Shown piece after piece: positions 44,239-53,530 of a DNA stretch of 64,000 nt (position 1 is its first letter; each line of letters opens with the position of its first letter). The DNA is taken from positions 372,001 to 436,000 of the forward strand of contig NZ_PPDJ01000001.1 of the NCBI RefSeq assembly GCF_002903145.1. Reading direction: 5' to 3'. A model generated the notes under the pieces. It did no database searches. It saw only the letters and a list, made by a program, of their open reading frames with translations, and was not told the origin of the DNA. This DNA comes from Halobacteriovorax sp. DA5. GTDB taxonomy: Bacteria; Bdellovibrionota; Bacteriovoracia; Bacteriovoracales; Bacteriovoracaceae. Made by a program: the position numbers and the translations under genes.

Positions 44239-45393
44239 TTAGTTTTGTGATCTTAAGTAAGCTTCATAGATACATGCGCGGATTTTTTCTTTTCCTTCAG
44301 GCATCTTTTTACATTCGAATTCACCCTGTGAATTTTTTCTCTTAGGAGTCCATTCAAAATTAACCATGAATGTTCCTGATTCAGCATTCCAGCTTGGAAA
44401 AACCATTAGTCCACCTTGGCTATCATCACTTTCATGCATTCTGATAACAAGCTTTGTAATGAGATGACCTGCGATGGCCCCTGCAAATACATCTGATAGC
44501 CAGTGCTTTCGATCGTGTAGACGGCCGTAAGATGTTAGCGCCGCAACACCATAAGCAAGGTATGGCACAACTTTATTATCTTTGTAGATTTCTGCAAATA
44601 CTGTCGCAAATGACCATGCACCTGAGGAGTGTCCAGAGAAGAATGATTTCCCTTCAGTTCCAAATTCATAGGCACCAAGGTCTTTATTAGGTCTTTGACG
44701 ACCGAAAGTTTTCTTAAAGCCCTCCGTTACAATTTGTGTCGCAATTTGTGACGTTACAACATAAAGTCCTGCTTTCTTTAACTTTCCATCTTCAAGCACT
44801 ACACCCATAAAGTAAGAACCTGCGGCAGCTCCGCCCATGATCAGGCGTTCGTGGTTATTTGTTGGGTATACTAACTTTTCAGTAAATCCATTTTTGTGGT
44901 CTTGAATGAAGTCCATCGTTTCTTCATCTGATGCAAACATTACAAGGCCCAGTGATGTTGATGCTGCTAACATAAGTGCTTCTTTGTCACTTAGACCAAG
45001 TGGTATGAAGTAGCCCTTCTTGTTATCACTAGGGTCGTATTTTCTTAGGAATTCAGAGAACTCTTTAGGATTCATCCCGCCACGAATAGTTTCGTTTCCA
45101 ATTCTTCCTTTAATTCCTTCCATTTCATCGATATTTCTTTGCTCTTCTTCACTACAGCCTTGAATTGTATTTTTACAGCTGTAGATTTCATCAAGCATTC
45201 GCTTTGCTTGAGAGCGCATATCAATTTGATTTTCGTCTACTGAGACACAGCCTTCATAACGCCACTCGCAGTTCTCCTGTAGTGGATTGAATGACTTCTG
45301 TTCCCAGAAGTAGAGATTCTCTTGTGCCATAGCACTCGATACGAGAGTTGATAGGATTAGACCATTTGTAATTATTTTCTTTAAATTTTTCAT
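44239..45393 (-). CDS. PAP2-family phosphatase (exported)
   Basis: This 384-residue protein has a signal peptide (1-23). It carries the three PAP2 motifs: K-x6-RP in KKTFGRQRPN, SGH in SFFSGHSSGAWS, and R-x5-H-x3-D in GRLHDRKHWLSDV. Some hydrophobic stretches flank them (about 130-155 and 265-330). PAP2 enzymes remove phosphate from lipid or isoprenoid pyrophosphates. The ~120-residue Cys-containing N-terminal domain (QENCEWRYEGCVSVDE) before the motifs is unusual. A periplasmic orientation fits undecaprenyl-PP or phosphatidate turnover. Confidence 0.9.
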   Translation of the reverse strand: MKNLKKIITNGLILSTLVSSAMAQENLYFWEQKSFNPLQENCEWRYEGCVSVDENQIDMRSQAKRMLDEIYSCKNTIQGCSEEEQRNIDEMEGIKGRIGNETIRGGMNPKEFSEFLRKYDPSDNKKGYFIPLGLSDKEALMLAASTSLGLVMFASDEETMDFIQDHKNGFTEKLVYPTNNHERLIMGGAAAGSYFMGVVLEDGKLKKAGLYVVTSQIATQIVTEGFKKTFGRQRPNKDLGAYEFGTEGKSFFSGHSSGAWSFATVFAEIYKDNKVVPYLAYGVAALTSYGRLHDRKHWLSDVFAGAIAGHLITKLVIRMHESDDSQGGLMVFPSWNAESGTFMVNFEWTPKRKNSQGEFECKKMPEGKEKIRACIYEAYLRSQN

Positions 45394-45577
45394 GAGGCCA
45401 ATATAGCTGAAACTGTAAAAAAAGCTTCATAAGTGTAATTAATCATAGGGCAGACTAAAAAATAGACACTAGTAAGTTATTAAAATATTTAGAAGAATAA
45501 ATTACATACCTTAGAAAACTCATGGACGACTAAATAGAAAGCTTGCTATTTAGACAAAAACTTATGAGGAGAATTCG

Positions 45578-45904
45578 ATGAAAAAATTATTACTGGTAGC
45601 AATGCTATCTCTATCTGCAGTTGCATCACCTGTTTCTAACTCTGTTATTGCTAAGGCAAAGAAGGCAGTAGAAGAAACTGCAAAATCATATTTTGGACCA
45701 AAAGCTTATGTTTACTACTCAAATAGTAGTGCAGAAGATAAAGAGGTTTTCTTTAACGTGCTTTGGACTGAAGAAACGACAGATGTTTTTTACGATGAAG
45801 GTGAGCAAATTTATGTTCCTGTAAAAACAGAATGTGAGCAGGAAATGGTTTATTTAGTAGATACTAAGAAAGTTCTACTTACTCAAAATGCTTATTGTTA
45901 CTAA
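45578..45904 (+). CDS. Small exported protein
   Basis: This 108-residue protein has a signal peptide ending near VAS (1-17) and a compact Tyr- and Glu-rich domain. It carries two Cys (TECEQEMVY and the terminal NAYCY), probably disulfide-linked. GAGGAG precedes the ATG. No family is recognised. A perfect terminator follows. Confidence 0.72.
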   Translation: MKKLLLVAMLSLSAVASPVSNSVIAKAKKAVEETAKSYFGPKAYVYYSNSSAEDKEVFFNVLWTEETTDVFYDEGEQIYVPVKTECEQEMVYLVDTKKVLLTQNAYCY

Positions 45905-45910
45905 GAATAT

Positions 45911-45943
45911 AAAAAGGGAGCTTCATGCTCCCTTTTGCTTTTA
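45911..45943. terminator. Bidirectional terminator
   Basis: AAAAGGGAGC, TTCAT, GCTCCCTTTT is a 10-bp stem between convergent genes at 45904 and 45941. Flanking A- and T-runs support use from both directions. Confidence 0.93.
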
Positions 45944-46714
45944 ATAAATATAATCAAGATCTTTATCTCCAAATCTTATATCACTATCAAATTCGAAATG
46001 AGCAAGAAATAGTTTATTTTCATGTCTTAGAATGAAAGCAATTTCACCATTGGCGTAATACCAATCTCTTCCGAATAAAAGGCCTACAAATTGAATACCT
46101 GAATTGTTGATATCATCGACTAGCTTACTAAATTTTGGAATATGCTTATCAAGTGTATAAAGTACCTTCTTTTGCTGTTCTTTATCGACTTTAACTGGAT
46201 ACCAATCGCCCATATTAACAACTTTATGTTCAAAAATTTCTTGAATGATCTCTAGGCCGCCAACTTTTAGATCAGTAATATAAGCATCGACATTTCGATG
46301 TTTTTTTAGAAATTTAAGCTTCTTTGGTAGCTTCATTCTTTTTATATTTCTTTCATCAAAGAAGTTACACTCAATAGCACGGCTGTCCCCACCATCGAAA
46401 TAGTAGGCACCACTTAAGTCATTGATAGGATATGCGATTCCAAAATCTGATTCCTCTGAATAAATCACCATTTCGCCGTCTTCTATCGATCTAACTGCGC
46501 CGTGACCTTTGTATGATCTATTACCGCTATTTTCCAGGATATATGTCGTATTAGGCTTATAGTCTAGAAGTGATACGCTATAAGTGTGACCTGAAACATC
46601 ATCACTACAAAATAGTTTCGTGAATGTATTATAGTTAATTTGAGTTGCCATAGTTGTATTGGCAGTAAGAGTAATACAAAAAATAGAAATAAGATTTTTA
46701 CACACAGTTTTCAT
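45941..46714 (-). CDS. Exported protein, unknown function
   Basis: This 257-residue protein has a signal peptide (about 1-23, ending MAT). The mature region has two Cys (KLFCSDDVSG and AIECNFFDE) and beta-rich segments at both ends, with FELDSDIR/KDLDYIY at the C-terminus. AAGGAG lies upstream of the ATG. It is divergent from the LysR gene at 46816 and could be one of its targets. No family is recognised. Confidence 0.65.
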   Translation of the reverse strand: MKTVCKNLISIFCITLTANTTMATQINYNTFTKLFCSDDVSGHTYSVSLLDYKPNTTYILENSGNRSYKGHGAVRSIEDGEMVIYSEESDFGIAYPINDLSGAYYFDGGDSRAIECNFFDERNIKRMKLPKKLKFLKKHRNVDAYITDLKVGGLEIIQEIFEHKVVNMGDWYPVKVDKEQQKKVLYTLDKHIPKFSKLVDDINNSGIQFVGLLFGRDWYYANGEIAFILRHENKLFLAHFEFDSDIRFGDKDLDYIY

Positions 46715-46815
46715 ACAATTTCTCCTTGTTGGCCATTGATAACAAGAAATATTTATATATTGAAATAATATAAAAGTATTTTGTGTATATCAAAATTGTA
46801 TGGTAGCTAAAAGCT

Positions 46816-47652
46816 ATGAATATAAATCTCAATTATATTGAAGTATTTTGTCATCTTGGACAGAACTTAAATTTTTCTCAGACAGCGAGGGAGCTAAATA
46901 CATCTCAACCTGCGATCTCAAGAAAGATAAAACTTCTAGAAGATGAATTAGGTTATGAGCTTTTTGTTCGCTCAAACAAAACAACATCATTAACTCTAAA
47001 AGGACAGGCGTTTCTTGATCAAGTCCTGCCTAGTTTTAATACAATTAGTGGCGCCATTCATAATAAAGAACAGAAAATTGATCTGAAAGTTGGGAGTATC
47101 TTTGAGGCAGGTGAAAAATATCTCTTATCGGCCCTAAATGACTTACATGAAAATGAAAGAATTGGTCACTTTGATCTCCAGTTCGATTCGGCCATTAATC
47201 TTATCGATAAATTACAAGCAGGAGAGTTAGATATCATTATGACTCATATTATTCCTGCTCAAAAGAGCTTGAGCTTTTTTGAAGTTTTTCGTGACGGCAC
47301 CTACCTCGTTGGCCCTAAGAAAGAGGATGGTAAGCGCAAAAGAAAGCTCGTCACATATCGTAATGAAGACCTTTATACAGAAGAATTCTTACACAAAACT
47401 TTAGGTAAAAATTGGAGATCTAAATTTGAAATCATAGGTTGTGTAAACTCACATAAGGCAATGCTTTCTCTTTGTGAAGCTGGTGGCCATTTTTGTGTCG
47501 TACCTGAATCAAGTTTCAATAATTCTGGTGGATTAAAAATTTATAAGAAGAAAGACAGTAGTCACGGAATATATATCTGTGTACGACAAAACTTTCTTGA
47601 AAATAGAGATACAAAAAGGCTTATTGAAGAATTAATCAATTGTTTAAAATAG
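46816..47652 (+). CDS. LysR-family transcriptional regulator
   Basis: This 278-residue protein has the N-terminal HTH NLNFSQTARELNTSQPAISRKIKLLEDELGYELF and the standard effector-binding domain. It stands directly before the DUF899 gene (78 bases) and opposite an exported protein gene (101 bases). Either neighbour may be controlled by it. No effector is apparent. Confidence 0.93.
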   Translation: MNINLNYIEVFCHLGQNLNFSQTARELNTSQPAISRKIKLLEDELGYELFVRSNKTTSLTLKGQAFLDQVLPSFNTISGAIHNKEQKIDLKVGSIFEAGEKYLLSALNDLHENERIGHFDLQFDSAINLIDKLQAGELDIIMTHIIPAQKSLSFFEVFRDGTYLVGPKKEDGKRKRKLVTYRNEDLYTEEFLHKTLGKNWRSKFEIIGCVNSHKAMLSLCEAGGHFCVVPESSFNNSGGLKIYKKKDSSHGIYICVRQNFLENRDTKRLIEELINCLK

Positions 47653-47730
47653 CTTTTCTATTCTTTACCTTTCCTAAATTGACAGCTTCTAGTGTGCACT
47701 TGAATATAAATTCATTCATTTGGAGATTAT

Positions 47731-48333
47731 ATGGAAAATGTTTCAGCACTAAGAGATGCGGAAAAGGAGCTTTTTGAGTTAACTCAAAAGGTTGCGGCTC
47801 TACGTAGAGATCAAGCCTCGCAAGAAGTTAAAAATTATACATTTCGAAGCACTGCAGGTGCAGTGAATTTATATGATCTTTTTGGGGATAAGGATCAGCT
47901 CATTATAATACACAATATGGGACAAGGATGCCGTTATTGTACATTGTGGGGAGATGGAATTAACGGTTTTGTTTCTCATATTGAGAGCGTGTGTTCACTC
48001 GTTTTGGTATCAAAAGACAGGCCAGACGTACAACGTCGTTTTGCAAATGAGAGAGGGTGGCGTTTTAATATGTTATCTCATGGGGGAGGAGAATATATTA
48101 AGGATCAAAGCGTCGTTGCAGGTGAGGAGAATATGCCTGGAATTGTCTGTTACCAAAAAGTTGGCACTAAGGTGTATCGAAAAAATTCTGCGGCATTCGG
48201 TCCTGGAGATGAATTTTGCTCTATGTGGAATATTCTATCTTTGGCCGGTGTATCATCCAGTGACTGGACGCCGCAGTATAGTTATTGGAGTCGTCCTGAG
48301 CACATGGATGATGGGGGTGAGAATATACAGTAA
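47731..48333 (+). CDS. DUF899 thioredoxin-like protein
   Basis: This 200-residue protein has a thioredoxin-like fold with a redox pair in HNMGQGCRYCTLWGDG (Cys67, Cys70). The following FVSHIESVCSLVLVSKDRPDVQRRFANERGW, and YSYWSRPEHMDDGG at the end, match the DUF899 pattern. Family members are often encoded next to regulators and assumed to act in stress response. TGGAG precedes the ATG. Exact chemistry is unknown. Confidence 0.88.
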   Translation: MENVSALRDAEKELFELTQKVAALRRDQASQEVKNYTFRSTAGAVNLYDLFGDKDQLIIIHNMGQGCRYCTLWGDGINGFVSHIESVCSLVLVSKDRPDVQRRFANERGWRFNMLSHGGGEYIKDQSVVAGEENMPGIVCYQKVGTKVYRKNSAAFGPGDEFCSMWNILSLAGVSSSDWTPQYSYWSRPEHMDDGGENIQ

Positions 48334-48395
48334 CTCTTGAATGTTCGATACGTAAGGTACATAATATTTGTGTATTCTGCTAAGAGGGAGATGGC

Positions 48396-49802
48396 GTGAG
48401 CCTTGATATCTATATTTATATTACACGTTATCTCACGATATTTTTCTTGGCCTTCTTCACTTATCAATTCTTTTCAGGATTGGTTAGCTCTTACACTATT
48501 AAGGAACGTTCTAGTCTTTGGTATACGCAGATGTGTCTCTTCTCTGCTATGTACTGTCTATTCTTCACTATAAATACCCATGTTACAGATATTAAGACGT
48601 CAAATGCCATTTTAAATCTCTTGTGGATTTTTGCATTTATCGCTTTCTATTGTTATATGCATGCAATTGAAGCATTCTTGGGTAAGGGCCTAAAACTTTT
48701 AAAAATTCCTAAGGTTGTTATTTTCGTCCTTACTATTGTTCAATTCATATCTTTGGGATCTTATTTCATCTTTGATAGTAGCTTTATCTTTACAGGCCAG
48801 ATTATTGTAAATGAGTCATTCTTTTATCAGTCGGCCCAGATTGCAATGTCTCCGAATATCTTCGGACAAATTGTCGGCAGCCTAGGTGCTCTTTCAGTTT
48901 TCTTTGCAAGTGCTGTTATTTGGAAAGAGTTAGAGAAATCGAACTCGAAAGAATACTTATTAAAAATAGGGATTATCTTAACTATTTTATCGGTAATTAA
49001 TGACACATGCCTAAGTCTAGAGGTTTCAGGTACCCTCATTCCAATCTATTATTTAGCAAATGCATTTGAAGCCGTTAGATTTAACTTCTTTTACCGAAAA
49101 CTTGCTTTTGAAAAATTATATAATCTTGAAAATGAAGTCATTAGGCTCTCCAAGGTCGCCCAATTTGGTTTCGCTGCTGCAAGCATTGCTCACGATATAA
49201 AGAATCATATCTTTGTTATCAAGGTAAAGACTAGCTCGCTTCTTCGAAATAAAACCGAAGATAAGCAGAGGGCCTATGAGGAAATCTTAAAACACAATGA
49301 TAAACTTCTTGAGATAACTGATCTCTATATGAATATTTTTAAAAATAATATTGCCTCAAAGAAAGAGGACTATTCTAGTTTAGAGATTATTCAAGATATT
49401 GAAGAATTAGTGTCTCCTAAGTTTGAGGCCACTAATGTGAAGTTTGAAATTGTGGCAGATGAATTTATTATTCACTGTAATAAAACAGAAATAGTCATCT
49501 CTGTGGTTAATCTCATCAGAAATGCTCTTGAAGCTGTACAAAGTCATGATGGTACAAATAAGTGGGTGAAGCTAATGTTTAAAGGGCATGATAAATCAAT
49601 TCATGTCGTTGATAGTGGGGGCGGAATCGAGCCTCGTACTGCTGAGCATATTTTTGAATTTGGCTTTACTTATAATAAGGAGAGCAGCGGCCATGGAATT
49701 GGGCTTGCCATTACTAAGGAGCTCTTAAGTCGCTCCGGCTTTAATTTGTGGCTAAATGATAAATCACCCAATACAACCTTTACGATTGATCAGAGTGAAT
49801 AA
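48396..49802 (+). CDS. Multi-TM sensor histidine kinase, paralogue 1 of 3
   Basis: This 468-residue protein starts at GTG (preceded by GAGGGAGA). Residues 1-230 hold about six or seven hydrophobic helices (near 12-30, 42-60, 73-92, 107-128, 150-176, 188-210) with a conserved NTHVTD loop at 60-65. The kinase part has the phosphoacceptor motif SIAHDIKNH (His266), N-box NLIRNALEAV, G1 VDSGGGIEP and G2 SGHGIGLAI. The first 270 residues align without gaps to the kinases at 49921 and 53531. No receiver gene is adjacent. Confidence 0.92.
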   Translation: MSLDIYIYITRYLTIFFLAFFTYQFFSGLVSSYTIKERSSLWYTQMCLFSAMYCLFFTINTHVTDIKTSNAILNLLWIFAFIAFYCYMHAIEAFLGKGLKLLKIPKVVIFVLTIVQFISLGSYFIFDSSFIFTGQIIVNESFFYQSAQIAMSPNIFGQIVGSLGALSVFFASAVIWKELEKSNSKEYLLKIGIILTILSVINDTCLSLEVSGTLIPIYYLANAFEAVRFNFFYRKLAFEKLYNLENEVIRLSKVAQFGFAAASIAHDIKNHIFVIKVKTSSLLRNKTEDKQRAYEEILKHNDKLLEITDLYMNIFKNNIASKKEDYSSLEIIQDIEELVSPKFEATNVKFEIVADEFIIHCNKTEIVISVVNLIRNALEAVQSHDGTNKWVKLMFKGHDKSIHVVDSGGGIEPRTAEHIFEFGFTYNKESSGHGIGLAITKELLSRSGFNLWLNDKSPNTTFTIDQSE

Positions 49803-49920
49803 ATTTATTGTAAGTGGTTAACATCCTTGGTGAATTTTAAGTTCTTTTCGTTATTCTAATAAATTATATTTTGATAGCAATTATACTAAGAAGTAAGTCA
49901 TTACTTTTAGAGGAACGTTT

Positions 49921-51324
49921 GTGGAGCTTGACTTATATATTTCATTTACAAGATATTTAACGACTTTTGTTTTTTCATTCTTCGTTTATCAATTTTTTGC
50001 TAGTCTTGCGAATTATTATCAAATACGAGATCGCAATATTCTTTGGCCGGCAGCTATGTGTATTTCAACGGCCTGTTATTGTTTTGTTTTTGCTTTTAAC
50101 ACGCATTTCATTAATCAGAAGCTGTCTGATTTTATTCTCATCATATTTTGGATTTGTGCATACTCATCATTTTACTGTTACTTAAGAACAGTTGAAGTGT
50201 ACTTTGGACATACCGTTAAAGGCTTTTCATTTGCTAAAACGTTTTGTCTTTTCTTTGTAGCAGTTCAAGTTATTTGTTCGTTTACAACCCTTGCTTTTGA
50301 TTTTAATTTTCTTTTTGATAAGCATAATTATGTAAAAGATAATCTCTTTGCTCAAACAATGCACTTTTATGTTTCACCAAACCTCCTTGCGAAGGGACTT
50401 GGTGGACTTGGTGCCATTGTCGTTTTTTATTCATGCACAATGGTCTGGTTGGAGTTAAATCGACTAAGAAAGAGAGAGCGCCTCTTGCGTCTTGGTATTA
50501 TCATTAGCTTTTTAGTCGTTTTAAATGATTCACTCCTAGGCCTTGAGGTAACGGGAGCGATTCTTCCTCTTTATTACTTTGGGAATGCATTTGAAGCGGT
50601 TAGATTTAATATTTATTATCGCCATTTAAGCTATCGAAAAATGTATAATTTAGAGTCAGAGGTAATCAGGCTTTCTAAAATTGCACAATTTGGTTTTGCT
50701 GCTGCAAGTATTGCTCACGATATAAAAAATCACATCTTTATCATTAAAAATTCCATTGATCGATTAATTAGAGGGAGAGTGTTAAATCATGAAGAGACAT
50801 ATCTCTCAATTGATAAACATACTGATAAGATAACTGAAATAACCAATCTCTATATGGATGTTTTCAAAAAGAATACCAATAGTGATAAGTCTGATACGAC
50901 GATAAAAAATGTCGTAGAGGAGGCCTTAGAGTTAGTTACCATTAAGTTTAGAGAGGCCGGAGTTAAATTGGATGTCGATATCTCTGATTTTGACTTACGC
51001 TGCAATCCAACTGAGGTAACAATTTGTTTGGTTAATATCTTAAAGAATACACTTGAAGAAGTGTCGCCTGAAGGTAAGTACGAGTCACCTTGGGTTAGGA
51101 TTAAAACAGATGCAAATAAGCGTAAGTTATCGATTGTTGATTGCGGCAGTGGCGTAATCAATGTAAGTAAGCAAGAGCTCTTCATGCTAGGTTATACGAC
51201 TAAGGGGAGCGCTGGAGGACATGGGATTGGACTTGCTATCACTAAGGAATTACTGGGACGAGCCGGATTTAAGCTTGATTTAGACCGTAATGAGCTTAAT
51301 ACGACGTTTGTGATAGATTTTTGA
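49921..51324 (+). CDS. Multi-TM sensor histidine kinase, paralogue 2 of 3
   Basis: This 467-residue protein starts at GTG with AGAGGAAC upstream. It keeps the same six-to-seven helix N-terminal sensor, the NTHFIN loop at 60-65, the SIAHDIKNH box at His266, ATPase motifs NILKNTLEEV, VDCGSGVIN and GGHGIGLAI. It follows paralogue 1 with a 118-base gap, suggesting tandem duplication. The N-terminal region resembles the integral sensor domains of bacterial 7TM kinases. Ligand and partner are unknown. Confidence 0.92.
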   Translation: MELDLYISFTRYLTTFVFSFFVYQFFASLANYYQIRDRNILWPAAMCISTACYCFVFAFNTHFINQKLSDFILIIFWICAYSSFYCYLRTVEVYFGHTVKGFSFAKTFCLFFVAVQVICSFTTLAFDFNFLFDKHNYVKDNLFAQTMHFYVSPNLLAKGLGGLGAIVVFYSCTMVWLELNRLRKRERLLRLGIIISFLVVLNDSLLGLEVTGAILPLYYFGNAFEAVRFNIYYRHLSYRKMYNLESEVIRLSKIAQFGFAAASIAHDIKNHIFIIKNSIDRLIRGRVLNHEETYLSIDKHTDKITEITNLYMDVFKKNTNSDKSDTTIKNVVEEALELVTIKFREAGVKLDVDISDFDLRCNPTEVTICLVNILKNTLEEVSPEGKYESPWVRIKTDANKRKLSIVDCGSGVINVSKQELFMLGYTTKGSAGGHGIGLAITKELLGRAGFKLDLDRNELNTTFVIDF

Positions 51325-51416
51325 CAAGTAGGTTAAAATTACATAATAAGCTGATTAAATTTTATTTCTTCGGTATAAGATTCTCTATAAGATATTAAAT
51401 TTTTAAGGAGAGTCAT

Positions 51417-51869
51417 ATGAAATCAATCACTTTAGCAATCTTAATTGCACTTTCGGCTTTTGGATCAAATGTATCAGCAAACTCGGATCTTGATAGCTTT
51501 GTTTCAGACCTAAAAAGCTTAGATGGTAAATCTGGTAAGGTTGTGATGAATGGTGAAGAAAGAGGTAACTGTACAGTTCTTGTTGAAAAAGATAGTGATG
51601 CTGTAAGAGTAGAATTTGATACTCCTGAACTATATGCAAATCCTGTTTCTGTTGCGCTTTTAGATAGTGCTGAACTTCTTGATAATGACACTCTTCTAGT
51701 ATCAACAAATTCAAACCGTCCAGGTGGAGATGCTTGTGGTGATTTCGGTGGAGCTTCTAATTATAAAGAGACAATCTCAATTGATAACAATTCAGTATCA
51801 ATCAATATTAGCTTCCGTTGTTTCCTATTTAAGAAGAATAAAATTAACTACACTTGTGAATTAAACTAA
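51417..51869 (+). CDS. Small exported protein between the sensor kinases
   Basis: This 150-residue protein has a signal peptide (about 1-21). The mature portion is Asp/Ser-rich with four Cys (RGNCTVL, GDACGDF, SFRCFLF, YTCELN), fit for two disulfides. AAGGAGA lies before the ATG. It sits between two paralogous kinases and a protease, so a link to them is possible but not shown. A weak terminator-like hairpin follows. Confidence 0.7.
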   Translation: MKSITLAILIALSAFGSNVSANSDLDSFVSDLKSLDGKSGKVVMNGEERGNCTVLVEKDSDAVRVEFDTPELYANPVSVALLDSAELLDNDTLLVSTNSNRPGGDACGDFGGASNYKETISIDNNSVSINISFRCFLFKKNKINYTCELN

Positions 51870-51873
51870 GAAG

Positions 51874-51906
51874 TGTCTAAAATTTAAACTTGGACATAGT
51901 TTTTTC
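51874..51906 (+). terminator. Weak terminator after the small exported protein
   Basis: TGTCTAA and TTGGACA (one G-T pair) form a 7-bp stem with a 9-base loop, followed by TAGTTTTTT. It lies 4 bases past the stop at 51869. Confidence 0.55.
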
Positions 51907-51948
51907 AAAGAACAAATATAAAATTCAAAATTAAGATATAAAGGGATT

Positions 51949-53469
51949 ATGAAAATAATCCCTTTTTTTATTTCCCTCGTTTCAGTTACTAATATCCTTG
52001 CAGCGGAGTCTTGCACTCTTGATGACAACGTCAAAATATGTATTGAAGGTACTAAGAAAAGTATTTCAAAATATTTTGAAAAGACTAATGGACTTTCTTC
52101 TGAAGAGTTCTATCTTGAAAATAGGTTAATAAAGCAAAGTTTTTATACGATTGAGGGAGAGCAAATCTCTAGTATCGATTATGAGTATCAAAATGATTCT
52201 TTATTCTATAAGACGGTCTTTAATACTCAAAATAATCATGTGCAGTCTAAGGTATTAATTCAAAAAATTAATAATCAAGATGTTATCTTAAAAGAGTACG
52301 GCTTTGATAAAAGAACACATATTCTAGAAAGTATCGACACTATCGCCGAAGGTGTAATTGTCGAGAGAAAAGTAATCAATCCTGAAGGTGAAGATTATAA
52401 TTATAAATTTATCTATGATGACAAACGTATTATCGGATTTGATGTTTATAATGACGATAATGTAAAGATTGGTGATTATATTCAAAATAAGATGGGAGAG
52501 GTTGCAGGTGGCCCTCATGATGCGACTGTTAAGATTGCTGTTATCGACTCGGGTTTTGACCACAATCATCAGGACATACAAGATCATATTTTAGTTAATA
52601 ATGATGAAACATTTAATAAGCGCGATAATGATAGTGACGGATTTATTGATAATATTTTGGGCGTCCATTTTGATGGTGATAGCGATATCAAGTTTATGAA
52701 TCCATTTTCAGGATTCTTACCTCGAACGGGTGCTCCTTCTGTTCAAAAAGCTGCAGTTTACGGAATCCCATTTGAAACGATTAAGGCCAAGGGAACAACT
52801 GGTCCAATTACATCGCATGGAACGCATGTTTCTTCAATTGCATTACGTGGTTTAAAGTCGGCATCTCTTCTGGCCTTTGCTGGAGATTTTGGAGAGTCGA
52901 AATATCTCGATATGATTTCAGCAAAGCTACAGAAATCAGAAGTTGATTTCGTAAATATGAGTTTTTCATTTCCGCACCAGTCACTAGGGCTAGTTGATCG
53001 TAAAACATATCGAAGTATGCAAAACCTATTCTTGAACAATCCTGAGGTTGTCTTCTTTGTGGCCGCTGGAAATGATGGGCGCTTTCTGAATGGAAGCCGT
53101 GATTGTATGTATCCAGCTTGCTATACTTATCCTAATGTTGTGACTATTGGTGCTACAACAGATAGTGATTGGCGAAATGATGAAAATTATGAAATGGCAG
53201 ATTATTCAAACTATAGTTCTAGCTTTGTTGACTTTTTTGCTCCAGGAACAAAAGTTGAGGCGGCCCTTCTTGGTGATATGAAAATACGTCACTCGGGAAC
53301 ATCGATGGCCTCGCCAATGGCCCTTAATATGGCGGCCCATCTTATGGAACAAAACCCTAATATGAGTGCATTAGAAATCGTTGAGTTAATGAAGGAACAG
53401 AGTATTAAGAAGAACTCAATTGAGTCAAAATTTGGAGTCATAAGACCTTTACCAACTAGCTTGAGATAA
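51949..53469 (+). CDS. Secreted subtilisin-like serine protease (S8)
   Basis: This 506-residue protein has a signal peptide (1-18). Residues ~20-190 form a probable propeptide, followed by a subtilase domain with triad Asp200 in VIDSGFDHNHQD, His290 in SHGTHVSSIAL and Ser452 in HSGTSMASPMA, plus the oxyanion Asn in VAAGNDGRF. It lies among three paralogous kinases and two small secreted proteins. Extracellular protein degradation or maturation of a secreted partner are both possible. Confidence 0.94.
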   Translation: MKIIPFFISLVSVTNILAAESCTLDDNVKICIEGTKKSISKYFEKTNGLSSEEFYLENRLIKQSFYTIEGEQISSIDYEYQNDSLFYKTVFNTQNNHVQSKVLIQKINNQDVILKEYGFDKRTHILESIDTIAEGVIVERKVINPEGEDYNYKFIYDDKRIIGFDVYNDDNVKIGDYIQNKMGEVAGGPHDATVKIAVIDSGFDHNHQDIQDHILVNNDETFNKRDNDSDGFIDNILGVHFDGDSDIKFMNPFSGFLPRTGAPSVQKAAVYGIPFETIKAKGTTGPITSHGTHVSSIALRGLKSASLLAFAGDFGESKYLDMISAKLQKSEVDFVNMSFSFPHQSLGLVDRKTYRSMQNLFLNNPEVVFFVAAGNDGRFLNGSRDCMYPACYTYPNVVTIGATTDSDWRNDENYEMADYSNYSSSFVDFFAPGTKVEAALLGDMKIRHSGTSMASPMALNMAAHLMEQNPNMSALEIVELMKEQSIKKNSIESKFGVIRPLPTSLR

Positions 53470-53530
53470 TTTTAATAAATTCGAATGTTTTTAGGTGTTT
53501 TAATTATTTTAAATATAGTATATTTAATGT

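Noticed and set aside
51427..51714. Antisense ORF rich in Gln, His and Leu over the small exported protein
   Set aside because: Composition is that of a shadow frame; the sense frame has a signal peptide and a ribosome site.
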